In this document: positions 47,861 to 60,351 of the stretch, piece after piece
Position numbering within the stretch: position 1 is the stretch's first letter
Layout of the letters: each line of letters begins with the position of its first letter
NCBI GenBank assembly: GCA_933228895.1
Contig: OW121850.1
Span: 31,319,773-31,383,772, forward strand
Length of the DNA stretch: 64,000 nt
Direction of reading: 5' to 3'
Source of the DNA: Platycnemis pennipes
Taxonomy: Eukaryota; Arthropoda; Insecta; Odonata; Platycnemididae
Translations under genes and position numbers: made by a program
Notes under the pieces: generated by a model
Told to the model about the DNA's origin: nothing
Database searches by the model: none
The model's input: the letters and a program-made list of their open reading frames with translations, nothing else

Positions 47861-48383
47861 CGGCACGGCACCTCAAAGGTGAGCTCGAATGGATTTCTTG
47901 TGTTCCTATATGCATGTAAAATATTATTTATGATGAACCGGAAAGAACTGTTCCGCATTAATAGTGCATACCATATTTCCGGAAACGGCTTTAACAACGA
48001 CGATAAAAAATGGGACTGCTTTCTGTATCAGGCGCACGTATCATTTCGCCAAAACGATTGCATTTGCTAGTATTTTTCCTAGGACTCCGTGCTATTTCTC
48101 AAAGACACGCTTGAAGGTATTTTTACAATTCCCAGGCATGAGGCCATTATTCGACTGTGAATTACGCAAGAGACTATTGACTGTATCGGCTTGTTCAGGG
48201 CATTTAGAAGCAATCAGGCAATGATGAAAGAGCATGGAATGAGGGAGCATGATTTCGAGCAAGTGTTGGGTCAGGAAGTGGAGCACGAATTAGGTTGGTT
48301 TCACTCCATAATAAATAGCAGTTGGTTTTAGAATAATCGAAGGCTGCCGGTCTTAACGACCAAAAATTACTAAAGTCTTATTG

Positions 48384-48394
48384 AGAACGCAGCT
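48384..48394. repeat. Target-site duplication, left copy
   Basis: AGAACGCAGCT is repeated exactly at 48945-48955 on the far side of the retrotransposon fragment. The preceding 47880-48380 contains no recognised feature. Confidence 0.8.
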
Positions 48395-48944
48395 CATCAT
48401 CATTGGTCAACAATCCTAGGATTTGTTTGACGCAGCTTTCCACTCGATTCTTCTATCGGCCAACCTTTTCATTGTGACGTAATTCTTCTCTTCTACATCC
48501 TTCACAATCCGTTCCATGTATTTCATACGAGGCCTCTATTCCCTACATAAGGCAAATATTCCCGTTTACTTTTCCCTCGACGATTGTCTTCATCAGGCCA
48601 TCATGTCTCAAGATATGGCCGATTAAGTTGCCCCTTATTCTTTTTAGAGTTTTCAGCAGACTTCTCTTTTCTCCTACTCTTCTTAGGACTTCCTCGTTAC
48701 ATACTCGGTCGATCCATTTAATCTTCAGCATTCTTCTGTAGCACCACATTTCGAATGCTTCCACCCTTTTCTTCTCCGCTGCTCTCATCGTCCATGCCTT
48801 ACTGCCGTAAAGAAACATGCTCCAGATGTATCTTCTGATGAACTGTTTCCTTACTTCTACGCTTGTATTTCATGCTGTAATTAGATTCTTCTTTTGATAG
48901 AATGCCCTCTTTGCCTGGGCTATTCTACTCACAATTTCTTTCTA
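48395..48944 (-). mobile_element. Non-LTR retrotransposon 3' fragment, reverse transcriptase C-terminus, copy 2
   Basis: Same family, orientation, ends and order as the copy at 28316. The minus strand reads EIVSRIAQAKRAFYQKKNLI, a TGA stop, FIRRYIWSMFLYGSKAWTM, EAFEMWCYRRMLKIKW, CNEEVLRRVGEKRSLLKTL and LIGHILRHDGLMKTIVEGKV. The frame is then lost at a local replacement around 48536-48556, where copy 1 has the KGRPRMRYMEQ region. An ATGATGATG-type tail and 11-bp target-site duplications (AGAACGCAGCT) confirm a separate insertion. It is a decayed, non-autonomous copy. Confidence 0.88.
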
Positions 48945-48955
48945 AGAACGCAGCT
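48945..48955. repeat. Target-site duplication, right copy
   Basis: This AGAACGCAGCT is identical to 48384-48394 and bounds the second retrotransposon fragment. Confidence 0.8.
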
Positions 48956-49670
48956 ATGGAAAGTAAATACATGCCTCAAGTTATTTTTTTTCCCTTTGTA
49001 TTCTAAGTGTGACCAGACGCGTAGCTTTTCATGTTCCATTGAGCTCAAGAACTTTGATAATAGATTGGACTTTGATAATTAATTAGAATAATGAAGAGAA
49101 CCTCTTTAAAGAAATTGGGAGTGAAATATATCGCTTTAGGCCCAGGAAACTTATTGAAATTTATTCATGCTTTTCTGAATCAATTCACAGTTGAATATTC
49201 CCTTTTTTTAAATTTAAAGCTAAGGCGTAATCATCAGGTCTAATCAGGGTGGACATAACAGGAGCAGAAACCAAGCAGGAAGAGAGAGAGAGGTGGCGAT
49301 TAAATCAAATAAAGAGGAAAATTTGAAAGTGTGTGAAGGAAATGATAAGAGTATTTAATTGAAAGGAGAATGTAAGTAATCGGAGATAAGCCATTTTATT
49401 AAACTATGGACGGAATGAGATATCAAGAAAGGCTACCAAGCTGAAAAATGGAATTCAATCATACCAGAGTGAAATCAAGCTTGTTGATTTGAAATATCGA
49501 GTGATTCGAATCGGTAATCTTTTCCACTTTCTAGTCTGTAAACTTCTCATATACTGTCAATTAAAATTATTTTTGTTAGAAAGCCGTAGAAATCTATTCA
49601 TGCTTTTTCTTATTGTCTCCCCTTCTGCGATAAAAAGACACCCTTAAAAATAGAGATTGGACACCCAAAA

Positions 49671-49695
49671 AAGGGAGAAAGGGAGTTGATGCGGG
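49671..49695 (+). repeat. 25-bp direct repeat, first copy
   Basis: AAGGGAGAAAGGGAGTTGATG followed by CGGG occurs here and again at 50149-50173 with no mismatch; the similarity then fades after GGGYGTG. The purine-rich word lies in otherwise AT-rich sequence here, and in a GA-rich island in the second copy. It may be a piece of that island's repeat family. Confidence 0.7.
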
Positions 49696-49899
49696 CGTGT
49701 AAATTGGCTTAAATTGGTTCACAATTCTTCTCGATAACGCAAGAAAGAGTATAAATATAAAATACGCATATTTAAAGGAATTTCCGCCTATTAAGATCGG
49801 CAAAATATCTGTTTATTTAGTATACAGTTGGGGCTAAATTATAGCTGTCGATAAAGGGGGCGTTATGGTCATTTTGTTGGCTATGGACCACGGACTTAG

Positions 49900-50470
49900 A
49901 ATCTATGAACGGAACGAATGTAGTCTACGGTACATGAGGTTGGTGTTAAATTCACCATGCCCAGGCGTAATACAGTGGTGAGTCTGCGACCGATGCATGT
50001 TTTCGGGTAGTCTTGTTTTCCTACTCGGCGCAGCCCTATCTGGCGGCCAGCCTCTTCGAGACGACGTGTAACACTGACTTGGTTCGGAGAGGGATGAGGT
50101 CCGAAGTAGAGGAGAGGGCGTAAGGGAGAGAGTTTTATGTTACGGAGGAAGGGAGAAAGGGAGTTGATGCGGGTGTGGTTCAGGGGCTGGAGGAAAGGGA
50201 GAGAGAGGTGGAGGAGCAAGGACAAGGGTGTCTTGTCCTCGGCTAAGAGGCTGTCTGTAAGGGATGGAGGAGGACGATAAGAATTGAGGAGCGAGAACGC
50301 GGAGATGGCAACGTCATTGAGATGGGGGGTGAGGTGGGAAGAGTTGAGCATCGGGCGGAAAATGGACGTTTCCTCGGGAAACTTCTCGAAGGAGAGTACG
50401 AAGGGGAATCCACGTTCACTCGAATTGGAGGACCGCTAAGAATTCGTTTGGATTGCGGTGCGCCAACAGC
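49900..50470. other. GA-rich island containing the second 25-bp repeat copy
   Basis: The plus strand is purine-rich (50090-50350), giving a 151-codon minus-strand frame rich in Leu/Ser/Pro. The 25-bp word shared with 49671 sits at 50149-50173. I see no domain or splice pair. From 50470 to 52590 the sequence is AT-rich with nothing recognised. Confidence 0.4.
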
Positions 50471-52594
50471 CCTCTGTACGTGACCAAAATAATAAAATTA
50501 TTTCCATTCCTTTTTAACTGGTTTATAGGGTCTCAGGGATGACAGAAGATGTTCTTGAATTTGTCTCCAATTTGAAGTTTACTGCTTTGCGTTGAAATAA
50601 ATGTTTTTTTAAGTGTTCCAAAGCGTATGCAGCTATTTATCCTAAATTAGCTCAGAATGTCCTTTTTGCAAAAGCGCACAGCTCATTCTCAAGGTTGGAT
50701 TCAATTGGCTTTCTAAAATAAATGAGTTACCTTGCAGTCAGAAAAGATCATCCAGCACACATTAAAAGAGGTGAATATTCATAAGATTCGCATTGGTGAT
50801 TTTGAAAAATGGGTAGTATGATCCATAGGTAATCAGTTTCTTTCAGCGCTGGTGAGTTTCCGTTGTGTAATTTTAACAATCAAAGTTCAGAGACAAATTT
50901 AGAAAAAAAGCAATGCTGATGGTCTACTCAAATAACGCTTAGTTGCGTTAGATAACGCAAATAACGCTTCAAGGTTCTCTGGTTTCATTTTCACTACGCA
51001 TCTGCCTTGTACACAAATTTTGGGGCTAGAGCTCAAAGGGTGTTAGCTTTTAGGCTCACTGAATGAGAATGTTCAAAATGATGGAATATTAAATATGCTT
51101 GTGCTTACAAATCTGCCAAACGCATATGCAAAATCACGTAAAATTGGAATATATTAGCCTTGCCTATTTTAGAAAAAACTATCTGCATGTTATTCTAATG
51201 TCAAAGAAAATTTTTACTTAGATGTAAACTTTAAAAATAGGGAATATATTTAACAGAATATGAGGGCCTCAGAAAGTTATTATTTGCTAAGCATAACTTG
51301 AAGTCACTTTATGACGAGTGCACGGAATTCTAAATGATAGCCTCCCAAAATTTGAATATAAATTGAAGTAAATTGGCTTCAAGCACATCAAGGAGATGAT
51401 AATAACCTGTAGATATATTTTTGTCACGCGTCAAGCTTTCACAAACCACATTTGCGTGATGGTTCTTGTGACAGGTCCACCTTCCGCATAAAGTTTCACA
51501 TACATATTCGTACATAACTGGTAAATATCGTTCCCCTTCAAACCTTTAATACACGCTGCGAATTATCATTTTTCTCGATAAATTGTAGCTTAATCCTAAA
51601 TTTTCTTAGGCATTGCTATTTGCCCTAGTACGATATTATTCATTTCAGGAAACATCCAGACATTTATTTTGTCAAGTACGGCTATTGAGGCAAGAGGATC
51701 GATAAATTCATTGATTTTAATTTATGAACAGATTGAAATTTTCTGTTACTTTGAATTTTTTATCGAATTGTTTACTGATTTATATCAAATTATGTCATAA
51801 AATGGCTGCCGATAGAAAAATAAAATTCTTGTGAATAATAAATTGTGTCTTTTAGATATAAGATAGAATTTTCTCATATGTCGGAAGTCATAATATGTTT
51901 GATGATAAAGTTCATGGTATTTTTTCCAATTCCATTTCGTATTTCAATCTGTCTTAAAATATGGTTTCCATGTCTATGAATGCTATTTTCCATATTTATA
52001 GGTTTCTCGATAATCGAAGTCACCTTTACAAATATTTTTATGGGCCGATAAGAATTCCAAATGATAGAATTAACGTTTTAGCCATTTTTCACAGTTTGTC
52101 GTTCTAAACTGCCAGCACAGAAGTTGAGAATACCATTAAATCCGTGTATGATACGTTTTTCTCGCTAATTTGGTGAAGGGTTTATGGCGCTAAATTACCG
52201 CATTCGTATTTTCCCTGGATATGCAAATGTCCATGAGTGAATTCAGGGTTGATATTGCACAGGCGTTTTGCTGACGCAAGAAGGCCTCTATGAATTTATA
52301 TGGGAGCTCTGGAGAGCGGAGTTTAAGCCGGATAGACCCTTGCGAAAGTTAATCCAAAATTCGTACTCTTAGCTCCGATCGAGCCAATTAATGCATGACT
52401 CTTCCAAGGTCTCTGTAATAGATCCATCATTACTGCTTAAAATTTCTGCAATATGATAAGAAAGTATTAAGCATGAGATTGAAACATATTTTTTTAAACC
52501 AAAAACCAAACGAGGAGTCCCTTTAAACTGATATCATTCCTTATTTTTATCATATTAATGAAAAATTGCGTGATATTTTTCCTCTTGCGTTTTT

Positions 52595-52735
52595 ATGGGT
52601 AGTTGGCGGTGGGGTTAAAGCCCTCTTTTGCTAGCTCTGAGGTGGTGGATTCAAATTCCGTCCGGCTGGGTTTTCGCCTTCTGGAGCACGTATTATTATA
52701 CAATTCCTAATCAATTGTACGGCAGGAGTCAGAAC
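52595..52735 (+). mobile_element. tRNA-like SINE (type 3), second copy
   Basis: TAGTTGGCGGTGGGGTTAAAGCCCTC (A-box-like) and GTGGATTCAAATTCCGTCC (B-box-like, decayed) are spaced about 25 bases apart, as in the unit at 30545. A body GGCTGGGTTTTCGCCTTCTGGAGCACG follows. No target-site duplication was found. The flanking 52740-53290 shows no recognised feature. Confidence 0.5.
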
Positions 52736-53299
52736 TTTTATCCTCACCATTTTCATATGCTTCAGGTCTGAAAAATTTCGCACTCGTGACAGATAAATGA
52801 AGCGGTCACTAGGGTAAATGACACAGTTCACAGTTAATAAACAGAAATTTCACCGACGGCAAAAATGTATTCAAATATTTCGGTGGTCCACTTTTCTTTT
52901 TTAAGGGAAAGTTAGGTTCTATGGAATAAGTAGGAAAGAGAAACGGCAAGTCTGAGGGTGAGTGAAGGGTGGGAAAGGCGGAGTCTAAAAGAAAGGAAAA
53001 TTGAGGAAAACTAATTGGGTTCGGAGGGATAAAGGAGGCTCATATCAATATAGTCTTGATAGCCATAGGAAAGGAAACACTTTGAGAGAACTCTCGCTAT
53101 TTTTCTCTTAATTTTAGATGGACAAAAACGCCTTAATCAAACTACGACTCGTGCGGTTCTTTAAAATTTTGTGGCTGCTTTGCAATGAAAGGAGCGTAAC
53201 CTTGGTCACACCACAATATAACGAGAACGTCTTTTATTCACATCTTTTGGCAGGGGGAAGAGTATTCTCTGATTCCCAGAACTCTGAGATTGAGTGTGG

Positions 53300-53640
53300 A
53301 TTGAGTTTCCTCCGGGTGAGTTGCCTCCCGAGAAGGCCGTTGGACGTATGAGTGAGAGGGAGGTCGGCGGGGCGCACTGTTTCCTCCCCCCTCTCCCTCC
53401 CCCTCTTCTATCTCACTCTCCTCACCCCCCGTGGGCGATCGCTCCGATTGGAGTGGTCGATGATGGGCGCCTGAATAATGGAATCGTACCGCCAGCCTCC
53501 CTTTCCCCAAGGCCGGCGAGGTTGGCCGGTGATTTTGACAGGGTCACCCCTTCCCAACCCTTGTTGAGATCTGCAGTGTCTTTTTTTTCTTGTGACTTTG
53601 TTTTCTCCGTGCCTTGAAATGTGTCGCCCGGCAATGTTTC
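53300..53640. other. GC-rich island
   Basis: Frames are open on both strands (107 and 90 codons), with Pro/Ser/Gly/Glu-rich translation and no motif. No gene is called. From 53650 to 54845 the DNA is AT-rich with nothing recognised. Confidence 0.35.
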
Positions 53641-54848
53641 AAGAAAGACTTATTATGTGCGCTCTTTATGGTATTCGTACACTTAATAGTTCGTTTCAAT
53701 TATTCAGCCTACTATTAGATCGTCCCGTAAATTTGGTTTCAAATGATTATTGCAATAGGTAATTCAATATTGAGGTTTACGTTCATAGAAAATATAAAAT
53801 GATTATGCGTTGTTAAAGTTTCACATTCCCTTAGCAATCAGTGAACGAGTTTAAACACCACAGACCACGAAGTGAATACAAATGTTTTTCGAAATATTCA
53901 ATTAAATGTATGATGACGGCTATTTTCAATATTCTATGTCTCAATTTTTCAATATTTCAACCAAAAATTTCGTTTCATCAATTCCTTTCTCATATCAGAG
54001 GGACTGCTATATTGTAGTTATTGCCCCTTCGTAAATCTGCCTCGCTACATTCTGATGCGAGACTCCCTCGAATAGGTTTGTCGCAGTAATCAATTTAAGG
54101 GCGGCTTAATGAATTCTTTTCAATTCAAAAAACGATTCCTTTCTGAGTTTTAAGTGGCTCTTTGTTACATTTTTCGATGCGGTAGAAATCCAAAACCCTC
54201 ATTCATTTTCTGACAACATTCTGCCAATCGAAATTTGAAATGAAATTTCTGACTGTGGAAAAGCCCCTCTGGGTGCTGGTAATTTCCATATTTGTTCCCT
54301 TAATATGGCCATAAATTCAAAACTCAATACACACGTGCTGTATCGGTTTTGGGATTTGTGGGTCTCTTATCCCTCGGCCCTGAAAATTAAAGCGCTCTCG
54401 ACGAATTAATTTTCCGTGTCATCCCTTCTCTTTGGGTGCCCCCTTTGGCTAATTTGACGTACTGATTCTATTTTGCCTTTAACGGAAGATATCAAACGCC
54501 GCAACCATATTTGCCTGCTGCAATGATCAGAAATACATATCTCACAAGTAATTTTATTCTACTTTTAAGAAAAAATCCTTAAATATTTATACGTACTCCT
54601 AATCCATTCTAAGAATTTACACTCCCACATTCCTCCCCTCTTCTTGAAATCTTTATTTACCAATGACATATTTTCAGCACAATTTTAGTCTGGTTATTAC
54701 CCTGAATTAATATTTTTAGAATTATCATCTCTCAAGTTACTACTACTGCGAAACTTTCGAATGCCAGCATTTTATTCTTCTGTGAATAAATTGGGTTTAC
54801 AACTGCATTCCATTTTCCTTACCTTAGTTTTGAAAATATTTCAGGAAG

Positions 54849-54862
54849 TTTAAGACAAAATA
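54849..54862. repeat. Direct repeat flanking the hairpin, left
   Basis: TTTAAGACAAAATA matches TTTAGGACAAAATA at 55008-55021 at 13 of 14 positions. The pair encloses 145 bp containing the hairpin and resembles a target-site duplication. Confidence 0.6.
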
Positions 54863-54863
54863 G

Positions 54864-54971
54864 GTGGATCTCTCCATTTTCCGGGTTTGCGCCGCGTTAC
54901 TAGTCATTGGTTGACCATTTCAACCAATGACTACCAACCCGGCGGCAAACCCGGAAAATGGAGAAATCCAC
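54864..54971. repeat. Near-perfect long hairpin (foldback or MITE/SINE-like insert)
   Basis: The left arm (54864-54914, starting GTGGATCTCTCCATTTTCC) and right arm (54920-54971, ending GGAAAATGGAGAAATCCAC) are complementary over about 51 positions, with a handful of mismatches and one bulge around GCGCCGCGTTAC versus GTAACC-like GGTAGT. Only a 5-base loop (CCATT) separates them. It is more GC-rich than its surroundings and lies within 14-bp direct repeats. The structure could be a foldback transposable element or a palindromic remnant. If transcribed it would make a long double-stranded hairpin, able to feed small-RNA pathways. No coding is seen. Confidence 0.85.
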
Positions 54972-55007
54972 GAATCCAGAACGCCACGGAAAACTACGAT
55001 CAAACAT

Positions 55008-55021
55008 TTTAGGACAAAATA
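55008..55021. repeat. Direct repeat flanking the hairpin, right
   Basis: TTTAGGACAAAATA is the partner of 54849-54862 with one A-to-G difference. The stretch from 55025 to 55640 is AT-rich with nothing recognised. Confidence 0.6.
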
Positions 55022-55639
55022 ACAGTACATATATCTATCTTGAACAGGAACAATAATTTTCACACTTTTATGAATCAAGGTGTAAAAATTGTTCCAGTAT
55101 TTATATTCTATAAGACATATGCATTATTTTCGCAAAGTTAGTTCCGATTTACTTTCGTAAGAGAAAATATGTTCTCAAAGTACATGAAGTAGGAAAAATT
55201 GCAGCTAGACTTTTCTAGTATACCTACCTTATGAAATATTTTTTTTATTTCCTGTTACTGGTTATCATTCCAATGGAATGAACTATTACAATAGTTATAA
55301 GATTCCTAGTTCAGCTAATTTAATCAGTCTTCAGTTTGAAATTATGTTTGTTGAACATAAATGTGGTGCATATGCTTCAAATATTATTCTCTAAGGCTCT
55401 TATTTTAATCTTACCATTTTTAAGTTCCAAACCTAAAATAAGGTGTTAAATATATATTATTTCTTCGCCTCGATACCTTTTTTGAATGAATATGCATCAT
55501 TTTAATTGCTATAGGACGTTTAGTCTCCGTTGAAATTTGGTGCTCGAAGTTTTTATTCCAACATCCTTTATTAAGGCCATTCAGCAGCAAGGATAATTAT
55601 TCATCCATTATTTTATGCTTCCGTTATTTTCACAGAAAT

Positions 55640-56570
55640 ACGCCAGCGAACTGGGAGGAGTACAGCATCTAGAATGCAGGATCCACGGAAGCGTATGTTT
55701 TTAAATCCATCCTTGCTATGGATTCGGTTGAAAAGCTGTACAATTACTCGCTCCCGCTGTTTGCGCAGGTGTTTCATTTCGCCAAATTAACTCCCACTCC
55801 CGAGGAATCGTGTTCTACATTCCCGCGAAGCATCTTTCCAGTCGCCTTTGGCCCCGAGTTGCTCCTCTCTCTTCCCCAAGAGCGCTTGCTTTACCGACGC
55901 TCTCGAAAAAAATCCCTTTGCGCCCTTTACCAAAGCTCTACCCTGCCTAAAATCCGTTGAAAAGGATACCAAAGTATTCGTCAAACTGGTTCGGTTTTGT
56001 AGAATCAAGTAGGATGTTTAAAGTGAACACACATGCGAGGTTTCTTTTGGCCGCGCGGTCATGTAGGGGGTTGGGAGGTGAATCTCTTGCCGCACGTGCT
56101 ATCGGACATGGAAGGCAAGGGCAACGGAGGTGTCTCATATCTGGGCTCGTCCAACCATAAGGTGCAGGTCGTTGGGGAGGTCTAACAAAAGGCCCGACCT
56201 ACAACTTGATAAAACGGAAGGGTATTTAGGTGGAGACGCGAAGGAGGGAGGGTTTTGGTATCGCAAGTGTTGGTGGGGGGGCCGTTGGGAATTCTGGGAA
56301 GGAGAGAGCTTCGATGAGGGTCTGGGTGTGGGGTCTAGCTTGGGAGGGGGGTTTAAATTGGCACTCCAGCTCGGCATAGTAGGAAGGGTCAAGGGGCGGC
56401 ATAGTGCCCGTGAACCGCCGGCTCTGATGGCTTGCTCCACTCCCGTGCAAACACAAGAGACGTGGCGAGGACAAAAAACAGGAAAGCCTCCCCTTCCATA
56501 TTGCCGGGGTTGTTTTGGAGTGGGGATGTTTGATGGCCAGGGGATATTTAACAGATGTTAATAGCTCGGA
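55640..56570. other. GC-rich island
   Basis: A 143-codon plus-strand frame (56130-56561) is Gly/Trp/Arg-rich, with opposing minus-strand frames of 82-101 codons rich in Pro/Ser. The translations look like products of a G-rich strand, and no domain or splice pair is present. A smaller open region at 55718-56008 also lacks motifs. From 56570 to 58040 only short frames and a C-run at about 57781-57788 are seen. Confidence 0.35.
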
Positions 56571-58039
56571 ATTGATGAGTCCCTCCTCACCCTAACAGGA
56601 ATGTCTGAACACACAAAGTCATCGTCTGGCGCTTGTAATGTGAGAGATCCATTTGATATCTGCCCACGTAGATCAATGGAGTATAAATCTCTCGTGATTG
56701 ATTGAATTTTAATTCTTCACTCTAGAATCGGAGAGTGTTCGGCGAAACCGAATTAGTTAGCCCCCAAGAGGGTACCATAATTGATCGGATCAGCCACCCA
56801 TTAAAATTAACGTCCATTAGGTTGAATTTAATTCTAAAAGTTTGCAATTCCGATCGCACGCGAGTGTTTTTCTAATGCAATGCGATGTAGCTGTTCTTTT
56901 TTTCCTCCATTGCATATGCATTAATTTAAGTTCGATGAAATAAATGCCAACAGTGCGAAAAATTACACCTTTCGTCGCCTGTAAGTCATTTGGGGAGGTG
57001 TTATACACCCCGAGGTCGTAATTTTCGTCGCTCAAGTATCCAATTAAACTCCTCTACGTCTCGTAAATCCGGCGTTTAATTGAATGGCCGCCTTTCGAAG
57101 GAAAATACTTTGGCATACGTCCGTGACTCAGGCGGGCCACACCTTTCCATTTCGCTGTTGGCCCCTTTTGATTATGCCGCCGGTGGTACTTTCCTCGCAA
57201 TCCGTAGGGTGGTGCTGGAGAGCTAGCTTCTGCTCTCCTTTCGGCGGATTTGCGCATTGGTTTGCTTCCGCTGCTGCTTAGGACTGACGGATGATGTGTT
57301 TTATACTGATTCGAATATGGTTAGCTGTGTTAGTCTCGCGCTCTCTTTTACTTGCATGAACAATATATTTCACATAAATGACCTAGTACATTTCCAGCAA
57401 TTAAATTCGATGCTAAAATAAAATCACATTTCATTTTAAGTACAGGAGAAAAGTTAAAATTTAGAATGATTGATTTGGAGAAAAGGTATTGGTACAGTAT
57501 ACAGAGTAAGTTTAATCACTATTTAATATTAAGGTTCTTAAATAGCCATCGCAACCCTTAAAATAAAGCTATAGGTATGTTCCTCTTCTTGGTGACATTT
57601 CCTTGCCAAAATTACTATTTTAGGGTAGGGATAATGATTGCATATTGTAACCGGTCAAGATAGGATGCGGTTACAAGGTTAAATAACGAGCTGACGAGGG
57701 CGATGAATAATTTTGGTGTGTGTTAGCTGTAAGATTTCCTTCATGCATGGGTGAGCAACGAAAATGTGTGAATGTGTGTGCCCCCCCCTACATCCCTGCT
57801 GTGAGACGGAAGAGAGTGGATAGAATGCTGATTAGAAGAATGAGAGCATGTGTGGATGCTATTTGGCACAGATCAAGCGGAGCTTTTACATATGCATATT
57901 TCCTCACCCAGGCCAATCTTCGGTTGTTGAAAGAAATCAATGTTATCATTTTGGGTTGGTGAACTCTCATATGGCGAGTGGGTAAGTTAGCGAAGAAGGA
58001 TGTCTACTCCTTGCATAAACTAATGTATAAAGCTCTGAA

Positions 58040-58720
58040 CGAGAAAAAAGAACGCGTTTTATGTACGGGAGCGGTGACGGGAAGGGGGTGATGGGAGGAG
58101 CGGAAGGGAAGGAGGGAAATCTCGGACGGAATGGTTTCGAGGCGGAGTTTAGAGGAAAAATGAGAATTGGTTGGGGAGGGAAATGGTCGATGGTAGCCTT
58201 AAGAGGGAGAGTAAGTGAGAGATTTAGTGTAAGGTTAAGAAAACAAAATGTTAAGACGGGAAAAAGGGTCGCTGGAGGAAGAAGATGGAAGTCCAAGGGT
58301 TCTCAGGGAAGGAAAAGTCTTTTCCCTTGTTTCTTGCACTCATTCTTTCACATCCACTCTTTTCTTCCTCCCTCTCTCCTCTCCCCTCCTTCCTTCCTCT
58401 ACGAAGTCAATGGTCCTGCTGGAAAGACTACAGAGAGGGCGCGGGGTGGATTTCAACGTTTTCAAGGTGACTGAGATATTTTGGGAGGAATGGAGAAATT
58501 TATGTGCTCACGTATGAGCTCACAAATACTGCACTTGTGGACAGGTTTGGGACATATTCCTTCCACTCTCCCCCTCGCATTTTGGTAGCCAATGGGATGG
58601 AAATCTTAAAGAAGGGTCATTTCCAGCATCCTGTCGGCACAAATAGGTCGGAAAATGAATCGGAGAAGAGGATTCTGTGGGGAAAATGTAATGGAGAGAA
58701 GTAGGGCGAAGAAGGGAAAT
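58040..58720. other. GA-rich then CT-rich island
   Basis: The strand switches from purine-rich (58060-58320) to pyrimidine-rich (58330-58420), as at 47.1-47.9 kb. The long frames (137 codons plus, 109 minus) follow this bias. No gene is called. From 58720 to 60350 nothing is recognised. Confidence 0.4.
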
Positions 58721-60351
58721 TAAAGAGATATTTATAAAACATTGATCAGGGAGAATGGGTGAAGTATAATGCACTTGGCGAGTGGTGAAGGAAAAGTGTT
58801 GTCTATTCCTAACCATCCACTTACGTCCCTGGTCGGTGATTGTCAAATGTAACAAGGATAAAAGGGAAGCTCACCCTAATGATGCCGTTAACACGAGCGA
58901 TACTGATGGTTTCGTGACGTGGAAGAAGAGAGTTATCGTTGTAGCACCTGAATGAATTCTATAGACTCGTTAATTTTGGCCATTTTACTATTTCAGTTCA
59001 TGCGTGGATGAAGTCTTTGCTGGATGAGTCATTATTGTGATGACAAAGTATACAAAATGAGAGCTTGCCTTTTCATCCAAAACTGTCAAAATCTGCTTGG
59101 GTGAAACAAATAAATGTTATGAACCTAAATATGAAGAATTTAAAAAAAATATTAGAGAAGTACTTGACATGAAACTTAAAGGAAGAGGGTCTGACAAACT
59201 ATACGTGTTGTTGATACTAATATATTGTGTTTTTGTAGTCTTGGTTATATTCGCTTTACTATTTCAAGTTCATTTTTATCTTCCTCGTTATATTCCATTG
59301 TAAATCAAGCTATCTATGGTCCGTTTTGGCTTCCAATTTCTGTTATTTATCGTCTTTGAAAGAGAAGTATAAGCAAACTATCTGAATACGCTTTTTGGTT
59401 TCTAATTATCCCTCTTGTCTACTTTATTTAATGCATTGCTTCAACCCGATTAGGTAGAAACTTGTGGCTCAATTCCTTCCATATCGATTTTTAATTTCCT
59501 CTCAAGGACTCCATGATCACGATTCATTCAAAGACAAAACACAAAAAATAACCTTGAATAATCTGAATTTGAAATTCAGTAACTGTTTGGTAGTAAAGAA
59601 CAGCAACTGTTTGGTAGTTGAGAAGATTTTTGTTTTCATTTAACGGTATACTCTTACATACTTTCCTACGCTCGGATCATATCGGATCTAAAATTGTTTT
59701 CTTTTGGAAATATGGCATGGAATGAAGTTATGCAATCTTTTGGTAGAAACTACAGTATCTAGAAATGTATCAAAGTCGTATGTGACGAAGGAAGGCTGCT
59801 GTTCAATTTTTTTAAGTTGAAATCTCATCTACACAGGGCATAAACCATTTTCTTGAGTTTCCAAATCACGGGCACTCATGCATTTCAATAGCGTTTAATG
59901 CCGACAGAGCCACTACAATATAAGGGATTTTCGGAATGAGTACTTGGTTAATTTATCTGGTATGGAAAATGAAATCTCCGTTTAATTCAAAAGTAAAAGA
60001 CACCAGAAAACATATAATATTTGGAGTATTACAGTAAAATTTGCAATAATGACTCATAAAAGTTACTCTATGAGATGTACTCTGATGTGGGAATGCACTA
60101 GTTCAGAAGCTTCCTTCTGAACTGTTTTGTTGAATGTTCGTCGAAGAGAATGTTCTTCCCTCGTTAAGTTCACGTTATACAATTATTACTCTTTGCCGTA
60201 GAGGAAAGAGATTCGTTAAGCAATATATCCTGAGTCATCGTCAAAATCACGGCCATTTTATACCTACAAAGTCAGTGAAAAAGGGTGTTTTCGTTGGTAG
60301 TATGCATAAAGTGGCTCTTCACAGAGAGAAATCTTCACTTGCTGCACTTAT

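Noticed and set aside
47318..47866. 182-codon minus-strand open frame, the longest in the window
   Set aside because: Lies in an almost pure purine/pyrimidine tract; the Pro/Ser/Leu-rich translation is a direct consequence of that bias.
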